A stretch of DNA of 64,000 bases, taken from positions 35,784 to 99,783 of the forward strand of contig JAFAUB010000122.1 in the NCBI GenBank assembly GCA_019243635.1, read 5' to 3'. A model generated the notes under the pieces. The model saw only the letters and a list, made by a program, of their open reading frames with translations. It was not told where the DNA came from and did not search any database. The DNA is from Pseudonocardiales bacterium (GTDB taxonomy: Bacteria > Actinomycetota > Actinomycetes > Mycobacteriales > Pseudonocardiaceae). Below, piece by piece: positions 43,495-50,856 of this stretch (its first letter is position 1; every line of letters begins with the position of its first letter). The position numbers and the translations under genes are program-made.

Positions 43495-44520
43495 ATGACG
43501 AATGGATCGACGATTCTAGTGACCGGCGGCGCCGGTTTCATCGGCAGCCATACCTGCCTGGCGCTGCTCGACTACGGCTACGAGGTGGTGGTGGTCGACA
43601 ACCATGACAACAGTTCGCCTATGGCCCTGGAACGGGTGCGGAAGCTGGCTGGGCGTCCGCTGACTGCGTACGACGTCGACATGCGGAACCGCGACGCACT
43701 CGACGGGGTGTTCGCTGCCCACCCCGTCGAGGCTGTGATCCACTTCGCGGCCAGGAAAGCGGTCGGGGAGTCGATGCGGATGCCACTGGCCTACTACGAC
43801 ACCAACGTCGGTGGCACCGCGACGCTGTTGCGGGTCATGGCCGCCTACGGCGTGCAGAAGATGATATTTTCCTCCTCCTGCTCGATCTACGGCAATGCGC
43901 TGCGGCTACCCCTCGACGAGGACTCACCCGCGCGCCCGACCAATCCTTACGCCCGCTCCAAATGGATCTGCGAGCAGTTGATGGCCGACGCATGCGTCGC
44001 CAACCCGAAGCTGAGCGTCATCGCCCTGCGGTACTTCAACCCGATCGGTGCCCATCCCAGCGGCGAACTGGGGGAAGATCCAAAGAGCGTACCCAACAAC
44101 CTCATGCCGTACCTGGCGCAGGTCGCCATCGGCCGCCTCGACAAGGTGACCGTGTTCGGCGCGGACTATCCGACACCTGACGGCACGTGCGTACGCGACT
44201 ACATCCACGTTGTTGACCTCGCCGACGGTCACCGACTCGCTATTGAGCACCTAACCGACGAGACCGGCCTGCGCGTGTTGAACCTCGGCACGGGTGTGGG
44301 CGTGTCGGTGCTCGAGCTCGTCACCGCCTTCGGCGAAGTGTGTGGCACACCGCTGCCGCATCGAATCGCGGCGCGTCGCCCCGGCGACGTGCCCGAACTC
44401 GTCGCCGACTCCCGCCGGGTGGAGCGGGCCTGGGGCTGGCGCACCACCCGTGACATCGCCGTGATGTGCACCGACGCCTGGCGCTTTCAACAGCTCAACC
44501 CGACCGGCTACGGCTCCTGA
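43495..44520 (+). CDS. galE: UDP-glucose 4-epimerase
   Basis: From ATG 43495 (AAAGG upstream) a 341-residue protein: ILVTGGAGFIGSHTCLALLD, the catalytic SSSCSIYG and NPYARSKWICEQL (YxxxK), ALRYFNPIGAHPSG and DGTCVRDYIHVVDLADGH, which is the GalE signature set. It converts UDP-glucose and UDP-galactose. In this operon it can supply UDP-Gal as polymer precursor. It follows the decarboxylase by about 55 bases. Confidence 0.93.
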   Translation: MTNGSTILVTGGAGFIGSHTCLALLDYGYEVVVVDNHDNSSPMALERVRKLAGRPLTAYDVDMRNRDALDGVFAAHPVEAVIHFAARKAVGESMRMPLAYYDTNVGGTATLLRVMAAYGVQKMIFSSSCSIYGNALRLPLDEDSPARPTNPYARSKWICEQLMADACVANPKLSVIALRYFNPIGAHPSGELGEDPKSVPNNLMPYLAQVAIGRLDKVTVFGADYPTPDGTCVRDYIHVVDLADGHRLAIEHLTDETGLRVLNLGTGVGVSVLELVTAFGEVCGTPLPHRIAARRPGDVPELVADSRRVERAWGWRTTRDIAVMCTDAWRFQQLNPTGYGS

Positions 44521-44547
44521 CGACTATTCACCTGAGGAAGCACTCCC

Positions 44548-45867
44548 ATGCGCGTCACCGTCATCGGCACCGGCTACCTGGGCGCCGTTCACGCCGCCTG
44601 CATGGCCGAGTCCGGGCATGAGGTCCTTGGTCTCGACGTCGACCCCGCCAAACTCGCCGCCCTCTCTGAGGGCCGCCCACCCTTCTTCGAGCCAGGCCTG
44701 CCCGAGCTCCTGCGGCGCACCGTGGACTCCGGCGCGCTAAGGTTCACTGACTCGCTGCGGGAAGCAGGCGAGTTCGGCGAGGTCCACTTCGTGTGCGTCG
44801 GTACGCCGCAGCAGCCCGGCTCCTATGCCGCCGACCTGCGTCACGTCAACGCGGTGATCGACGGCCTGGCACCGCATCTGCGGTACGGCAGCCTCGTAGT
44901 CGGCAAGTCCACCGTTCCGGTGGGTACGGCCGCCCGGCTCGCCGTCCGCATCGCCGAGCTCGCCCCGACCGACGCCGACACCGAGCTCGCGTGGAACCCG
45001 GAATTCCTCCGCGAGGGCTTCGCCGTGCAAGACACGTTAGGCCCCGACCGCCTCGTCGTCGGCGCCGTGTCGGAGCGGGCTCACGCCGTGCTGCGTGAGG
45101 TGTACGCCCCGATGCTCGACGCCGGGACCCCGTACATCAGCACGGACCTGGCCACCGCCGAGCTCGTCAAGGTGGCGGCGAACTCCTTCCTGGCCACCAA
45201 AATCTCGTTCATCAACGCGATGGCCGACGTGTGCGACGCCGCCGGCGGCGACGTGGTCACCCTGGCCGACGCACTTGGGTACGACACTCGAATCGGTCGC
45301 CGCTTCCTCACCGCCGGCATCGGCTTCGGCGGCGGCTGCCTGCCCAAGGACATCCGGGCGTTCATAGCGCGCGCAGACGAACTCGGCGTCGGCGATATGC
45401 TGCGCTTCCTCCAGGAGGTCGACCAGGTCAACATGCGGCGGCGCCAGCGTGCAGTCGACCTAGCCCGCGAGTTCGTGGGCGGGTCTTTCCTCGGCACGAA
45501 CATCACCGTGCTGGGGGCGGCGTTCAAACCCGACAGTGACGACATCCGGGACTCGCCGGCTGTGAGCATCGCCGCAGGGCTGCAGCTGCAGGGCGCCCAC
45601 GTGCGGGTGCACGACCCCCAGGCCATCGACAACGCCCGCGCTGCGTTCCCAGGACTCGACTACGCGCTCGAGGTCGGCAAGGCCTGCGAGCAGGCGGACC
45701 TGGTGTTACACCTCACGGAGTGGCAAGAGTACCGGCAACTTGACCCTGCGCAGCTCGCCGAAGTCGTGCGGGCCACACGGATCCTCGACGGGCGCAACGC
45801 CCTGGATGTGCGGCGGTGGCGCCAGGCCGGCTGGACCGTGCGGGCACTCGGACGTTCGTTGCGCTGA
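44548..45867 (+). CDS. ugd: UDP-glucose 6-dehydrogenase
   Basis: A 439-residue protein: VIGTGYLGAVHAACMAESGH (NAD site), AWNPEFLREGFAV, the catalytic Cys in FGGGCLPKDIRAF and NITVLGAAFKPDSDDIRDSP. It oxidises UDP-glucose to UDP-glucuronate, the substrate of the decarboxylase two genes upstream. The gap to galE is 27 bases, so the genes form one operon. Confidence 0.93.
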   Translation: MRVTVIGTGYLGAVHAACMAESGHEVLGLDVDPAKLAALSEGRPPFFEPGLPELLRRTVDSGALRFTDSLREAGEFGEVHFVCVGTPQQPGSYAADLRHVNAVIDGLAPHLRYGSLVVGKSTVPVGTAARLAVRIAELAPTDADTELAWNPEFLREGFAVQDTLGPDRLVVGAVSERAHAVLREVYAPMLDAGTPYISTDLATAELVKVAANSFLATKISFINAMADVCDAAGGDVVTLADALGYDTRIGRRFLTAGIGFGGGCLPKDIRAFIARADELGVGDMLRFLQEVDQVNMRRRQRAVDLAREFVGGSFLGTNITVLGAAFKPDSDDIRDSPAVSIAAGLQLQGAHVRVHDPQAIDNARAAFPGLDYALEVGKACEQADLVLHLTEWQEYRQLDPAQLAEVVRATRILDGRNALDVRRWRQAGWTVRALGRSLR

Positions 45868-45923
45868 GAACGCGACGCGCGCCACGCCGCAAAGCTCACA
45901 CGCTCACCCGCTGAGGAGGGGCA

Positions 45924-47675
45924 GTGTCAACGGCACACCTTACCGCCGAGATGGTTGAACGGGTCCGGGTGAAGAAGGTCATGACGCCTAGCCAGGAAAG
46001 GTGGTATTGGGCCATCGTCGCCTTCTGGGTGGCCGTGAACAGCTACTACTGGACCTGGTGGGCGCAGGCCGGGCATGTCGGTGACCCTATTACCTTCACC
46101 GTCGTCTCGCTAGCCATGTTCTACATCTTCACGCTGCTGCCATCCGCTTACCTGTTCTTTCTCGGGCTCATGCGTCATCCACTGCACATTGACGTCCGAC
46201 GAGCCGAGGAAAAGGGCGTCGTGCAGCGTGTTGCGGTGATCAGTTTGACGGTTCCCGGCGCCGAGTCTCTCCAGATCGTGGAACGCCAAATGCGTGCGAT
46301 GAAGCGGATCCGCTATCACCACGACAGTTGGATCCTGGTCGACAAAGAGGACTCACCCGAGATCGCGAGACTGGCCCGGGAGCTCGGCGTCAACTACTTC
46401 TCACGGCACGACGTGGACACCTGGGGCGCGGAGCAGGTCTCCGCCTGGAACCAGCCGCAGGCTCCCTTCGCGGCGAAGACCAAGGCGGGCAACGTGAACA
46501 GTTGGCTCGACGCCTTCGGCGAAAGGTACTCGCACTTCACCCAGTTGGACATCGATCACACACCGGTTCCAGGTTACCTGGATCAGGTTCTGGGCTACTT
46601 CGTCGACCCGCTGGTCGCGTGGGTACAGGCACCGAGCGTCTACGGGAACCACGAACTCTGGACCGCGCGTGGTTCGTCCGAGCAAGAGCTTGTGTTGCAG
46701 GGTCCGCTGCAGATGGGTTTCTTCGGCTTCAGTCGCACCCCGTTCATCATTGGTAGCCACTGTACCTATGACGTGCAGGCGATCATGAGGATCGGTGGTT
46801 TTCAACCCACCCGGGCCGAAGACCATCTCGATACCGTCTGCCTTGCGGCACAGGGCTATGAAGGCGTCTACACGCCGGAGATTCTCGCGACGGGCGATGG
46901 GCCGGAGAACTTTGAGACCTACTTGGCCCAGCAGTTCGCCTGGGCGTACTCCATGATCCAGGTATTACTCTCCTATACGCCACGCTTGATACGCGAATAC
47001 TCGATCAGGCGGGGGTTCCAGTTCCTCTTCGTGCAGACCTGGTACACCTTCTGGTCATTGTCCATGCTGATGCTTTTCGCAGCTCCGCTGCTCACCCTCA
47101 CGTTGAACGACCCGATCGCCAACGTAAGCTACTGGGCGTTCCTAGGGCACCTCCTGCCGGTGTCGTTCGCGTCGAGCGCAACCTGGCTCTGGAGCCGCAG
47201 GTGGCAGTTCCCGCAGAATCTGCGGCTCTCCTGGCGCGGCGTTGTCCTGCATATTGCGCGTTGGGTGGTGGTGCTCAGCGCGTTTATCCAGGTGGTGCTT
47301 CGCGTGAAAAAGCCGTACATGATTACGGTCAAGGGCATGGGGGGCATCCCCCGGTTCCCGCTTGCGGTCCTCGTGCCCTACATCGGGCTCGTCGGACTAT
47401 CGCTCGGCGTCTGCTGGTTCTACCTCGGCGTTTATGGTGGAGGACCTTCACAAGGATATCTGTTTTTTGCACTCAAGGGCGCGATGTTGTTCTGGTTGAT
47501 GTTGGTGATCCTGCTCGCCCATGACGTTTACTCCGTCACCAAATCCGGAACGGCGCTCCTGCAGGCGCTGCGGGCTCGCAGTGCGGCACTCGCCACGGTC
47601 CTCTCACTGACAGCGCTCTTGACCGTGACTACCGTGAACTCGGCGGCACTCATCATGCAGGCCCTGACCAATTGA
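45924..47675 (+). CDS. processive GT2 glycosyltransferase (cellulose synthase-like)
   Basis: A 583-residue membrane protein with two N-terminal helices, a cytoplasmic GT2 domain and five or six C-terminal helices. Conserved acidic sites are SWILVDKEDSPE, TQLDIDHTPVPG (DxD) and RAEDHLDT. The usual QxxRW is QQFAW, so Arg is replaced by Ala. It should extrude a beta-linked polysaccharide made from UDP-sugars of the operon. The GH53 gene downstream on the other strand hints at a beta-1,4-galactan-like product. No PilZ domain is seen. Confidence 0.82.
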   Translation: MSTAHLTAEMVERVRVKKVMTPSQERWYWAIVAFWVAVNSYYWTWWAQAGHVGDPITFTVVSLAMFYIFTLLPSAYLFFLGLMRHPLHIDVRRAEEKGVVQRVAVISLTVPGAESLQIVERQMRAMKRIRYHHDSWILVDKEDSPEIARLARELGVNYFSRHDVDTWGAEQVSAWNQPQAPFAAKTKAGNVNSWLDAFGERYSHFTQLDIDHTPVPGYLDQVLGYFVDPLVAWVQAPSVYGNHELWTARGSSEQELVLQGPLQMGFFGFSRTPFIIGSHCTYDVQAIMRIGGFQPTRAEDHLDTVCLAAQGYEGVYTPEILATGDGPENFETYLAQQFAWAYSMIQVLLSYTPRLIREYSIRRGFQFLFVQTWYTFWSLSMLMLFAAPLLTLTLNDPIANVSYWAFLGHLLPVSFASSATWLWSRRWQFPQNLRLSWRGVVLHIARWVVVLSAFIQVVLRVKKPYMITVKGMGGIPRFPLAVLVPYIGLVGLSLGVCWFYLGVYGGGPSQGYLFFALKGAMLFWLMLVILLAHDVYSVTKSGTALLQALRARSAALATVLSLTALLTVTTVNSAALIMQALTN

Positions 47676-47690
47676 GCCCTGACCGATTGA
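47661..47690 (+). repeat. 15-bp tandem duplication at the synthase stop
   Basis: GCCCTGACCAATTGA (47661-47675) is repeated as 47676-47690 with one difference. The TGA stop of the synthase closes the first unit and is repeated by the second. Confidence 0.7.
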
Positions 47691-47712
47691 GTGCCGGGCC
47701 GCTGCGGGCGGG

Positions 47713-48777
47713 TTACACCCCGGGAGCCCGAAGAGCCCGCAAAGCGGGCAGCGCACAGCCATGGTCGTCGAACAGCGTGAGGTTTCCATAGGGGTTCGGT
47801 AACCCGGGTTCCCAGCCCACCCCGTCCAGCCAGGCGGGTTCCCACACAAAGAACCCCAAGCCGCGGTTGTCCGGAACACGCTGCAAGCACGAACGGAGCG
47901 CCTCAAAGTACGCCGCCTGCCCGTCCGGCGTGGCAGGGAATTCCTCCAGGTCCGGCAGCTGCTCCTCGCTCGTACAGAATCGGCTTGGCTTCCCTCTCTG
48001 GCTCTCCAGTGTCCACGGGTATGCGGTCTCGACGACAAGGACATCCTTGTCGTACCGCGCCGCGAGATCTATCAGGTTGTCCTGCAGATCGGCGAGCCGG
48101 CCGTGCCAAAATGGATAATAAGATAAGCCGATGACGTCGAAGTGTACATCCTCTTCCAGCAGCTGGTCATAGAAGTGGCGGGCGCCGGCATTGTCGCCAC
48201 CCCGGTCCGTGTGGATCACGATGGCGAGTTCCTGGCCGTTCGGCGTCCCGGTGCGGGCACCCATGATCCCAGCGCGAAGCAACGTCGTGAACTCCGACCA
48301 GGGTTCACCGTCCATCCGGCCGATTCGCCCGAGTGGCCACAGGAACCCCTCGGTAACCTCATTGCCGACCTGAAGCATGCTGACCGGCGTGCCCTGTTCG
48401 GTAAACGCCGCGACGACGTCACGCGTGTAGGTCCGCAAGGACTCCACGAGGGTATCGAGTGGCTGGCCCCGCCATGCCGCTGGGATGATTTGGTTCGCCG
48501 CGTCAGCCCACGTATCCGAGTAGTGCAGATCGACCAGTAACCGCATACCGGCCTCGTGCGCCCTCCGCGCCAGCACGAGGGCGGACTCGAGATCGCTCCA
48601 ACCAGGGATCGGATCCACCCAGACTCTCAGCCTGACGTAGTTTGCACCATGCCGCGCGATGATCCGCTCGACCGGCTCCTTCCCGTCGTTGTCGCTGGTG
48701 CCGTTCCCCATTTCTTCCTCAAGGAGCGTGAACGACAGGTCCGCTCCGCGAACACACAAATTCCCGAGCTCTGTCAT
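47713..48777 (-). CDS. GH53 endo-beta-1,4-galactanase-like hydrolase
   Basis: A protein of 354 residues from ATG 48777 (369 from 48822; the start is not decided because neither has a ribosome binding site). The TIM-barrel shows GANYVRLRVWVDP, RLLVDLHYSDTWAD, the acid/base Glu in LQVGNEVTEGFLWP and the nucleophile Glu in VLVVETAYPW, all typical of GH53 arabinogalactan endo-beta-1,4-galactanase. No signal peptide is seen. It is convergent with the polysaccharide synthase and may trim or release its product. Confidence 0.85.
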   Translation of the reverse strand: MTELGNLCVRGADLSFTLLEEEMGNGTSDNDGKEPVERIIARHGANYVRLRVWVDPIPGWSDLESALVLARRAHEAGMRLLVDLHYSDTWADAANQIIPAAWRGQPLDTLVESLRTYTRDVVAAFTEQGTPVSMLQVGNEVTEGFLWPLGRIGRMDGEPWSEFTTLLRAGIMGARTGTPNGQELAIVIHTDRGGDNAGARHFYDQLLEEDVHFDVIGLSYYPFWHGRLADLQDNLIDLAARYDKDVLVVETAYPWTLESQRGKPSRFCTSEEQLPDLEEFPATPDGQAAYFEALRSCLQRVPDNRGLGFFVWEPAWLDGVGWEPGLPNPYGNLTLFDDHGCALPALRALRAPGV

Positions 48778-49009
48778 GACGGATCTTGATCCACTCGCAC
48801 GGACACTCAACGACCTAATCACTGTGGCGCCGGTGTTGCAAGGAGCTACCCGGCGACAGCAACGGCGGTTCGGTGCTGGCCGGATTGGCTACCTGCATGA
48901 TCACGTGGATTGTTCCTCGCGCGGTCGGGGTTGGTTCCAGCTAGCTGCGGCAGGCCCCACTGTCCGTGCAGGCAGGGTTTGACATCCACGGTCACAAGTT
49001 ATCAAACAT

Positions 49010-49335
49010 CTTTCTTGATCTTTCATGGTGCCACGGCGGCGGGGACACGGACGTTGCCACCGCCACCTCGGTCGGTCGCGAGCCGTGCCGCAACATCCGG
49101 GTGAAAAACCGGCGGGCGCCCGCCAGATCCCGCTTCCGCGCCACCAGCACGTCGATGACCTGCCTCCCGAACTGATCGATCGCGCGGTCCAGCCAGACCC
49201 ACCACCCAGCGACCTTGACAGAGGTCTCATCGGCGAAGCACCGATCCGGCACGGCCGGGCCGCGTCGATCAACAACGGTGTGCAGCGCTGCATCCCACCC
49301 GAACACGGTGACATGATCCACTTCGATGCCACGCT
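49010..49335 (-). pseudogene. IS6-family transposase remnant, right of the polysaccharide cluster
   Basis: Reads GIEVDHVTVFGW, then RCFADETSVKVAGWWVWLDR, AIDQFGRQVIDVLVARKRDL and ARRFFTRMLRHGSRPTEVAV, the catalytic core of IS6 transposases, with both ends missing. Same strand as the IS6 remnant at 41310. The stretches 48778-49010 and 49335-50101 show no gene that I can support; the second contains the palindrome ATGACCGGTCAT at 49797-49808. Confidence 0.75.
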
Positions 49336-50101
49336 CGGTCCGCGGCAGGAGAGTGCACGTGTCAGCAGGGGGTGGCCGCGCGGCGCGTGTCTCCTGGGGG
49401 CTGGGGTACGGGTCTGGGCTGACGACGGGCTCGTGTTCGGCTTGAAGGACGGGGAGCCACGGGCGGTGTCGACGCAGATGGCGTGTGAACGGCCGGTTCA
49501 TCGCGAACCCACCCACCCGAGCCCAGACATCACCACGGTTCTCGCCGGTGTCGAGGATGTCGACGCCGGTGTGTTCACCGCGAACCCGGAGGGCGCGAGG
49601 CCCCGGCGACGCAGTGGCCACCACCGCCCTGGATCCCGCCCGCCGACGCCGACCCCCCAACTCGGTGCTGCGCCAACCAGCGGTCTACCTCCCCACTTGT
49701 CCCGCTCGCTCGCCACAGCCTGCCCGACCTCGTCCACCGCCAACGCAACTGTGCCGCGAATGTATCAGCCACCGGTCGCCGTGACTCTTGACCGATATGA
49801 CCGGTCATCAGAGGCGGAGGAGCCCATGGGACGCAGCGCATGCTCCGGGGCTGTCTTGTTGGCCGGTGGACACCTCCGAAGACGAAGACCTGGTGGTGAG
49901 CGCGTGTGCGCGGTGCGCGAGTCTTCGGCGTGGAAATCTTTTTCACCCACGCCATCTCACGTGCGCCGTCCTCAGGCACCCGGCTTGCCGATCGTTGGAC
50001 CCGCTGCCCTTTCTGCGTGCCTCTCGGGCGCTGGTCAGGTCGGACACCACGTCAGTCGTCAACGCCCAGGCAGAACCTCGCGCACCGTAGAAAGGAATCC
50101 C

Positions 50102-50332
50102 ATGACTATCCATAATCCGGCGCCGATAGACAATGAGAAGATCCGCAACACCGAGGATGGCGCCGAGCGACACTTTGACATCGTGGCTTGCCCCGAATGC
50201 TCCATGACCGCCACCATGCAACAGGGGAATCGAGTGGAAAGCACGGATGGCCCCATCGACCACGTGAGGGTCACCTGCGCTAACCGGCATTGGTTCCTGA
50301 TGCCGGCCGACACGCTCAACGAGCGCCCGTAG
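50102..50332 (+). CDS. small zinc-ribbon-like protein (76 aa)
   Basis: ATG 50102 has AAAGGA 4-6 bases upstream. The 76-residue product contains CPECSMTATMQQGN and a second Cys (VTCANRHWFL), a minimal CxxC...C/H zinc-binding layout with a conserved-looking HWFLMPADTL end. I do not recognise the function; it looks like small actinobacterial proteins of unknown role. It stands alone. Confidence 0.65.
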   Translation: MTIHNPAPIDNEKIRNTEDGAERHFDIVACPECSMTATMQQGNRVESTDGPIDHVRVTCANRHWFLMPADTLNERP

Positions 50333-50661
50333 AACCGCTGAAAACCCTACGCACAGAAGCGGCCCACGGGGGCGTGCCTTGCTCGGCATCCTCGAATCGA
50401 CGATCAACGACCTTGCCGCGCACTCAGCCCGCGTAAACGCGGATCACCCGATAGGCGTGTCTTAAGCGAAGAGTCGTGTTCTCAAGGCGGTGCCGTCACT
50501 GCCTACCGGCACCGGATCCTCCAGTGGAGTTCCGCTGACGGCCGCTCGACACGGCTTGCGCTGGCACCCGCGCACGGGTAGCGGCATGAGCGGATGTTCA
50601 GAACAACAGGCGTCCACCACGACCGGCAACCGCGCGCCACCCTATGCCAAGATCCTCCAGG

Positions 50662-50856
50662 TCACTGACCGGTCATGCACAAGTTTGGCGTTGTGGCCGA
50701 TTCCCTATAATACCGCGAGACCTGCCGCGTCAGCGCCCATCTCCTGGAGATCGGGTCGCGATCCCACTGATCGAGTGGGAACTCATCCTGGTCGACAACG
50801 CTCCACGCGCCGCATGCTAGGCAAGGCTCGCCGGTCGCGTGTCGCGAGGCCTTCAC
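50662..50856 (-). CDS. small CxxC protein coupled to the helicase
   Basis: The GTG start at 50856 overlaps the helicase stop (GTGA), so translation is coupled. The 64-residue product has EPCLACGAWS (a CxxC pair), then EFPLDQWDRDPISRRW and ALTRQVSRYYRES. Unknown function; the tight coupling suggests that it works with the helicase. The gap 50333-50661 shows no other gene. Confidence 0.55.
   Translation of the reverse strand: MKASRHATGEPCLACGAWSVVDQDEFPLDQWDRDPISRRWALTRQVSRYYRESATTPNLCMTGQ

Noticed and set aside
49788..50101. Short plus frames upstream of the 50102 gene
   Set aside because: No ribosome binding site and no protein-like pattern; only the last gene has a good start.
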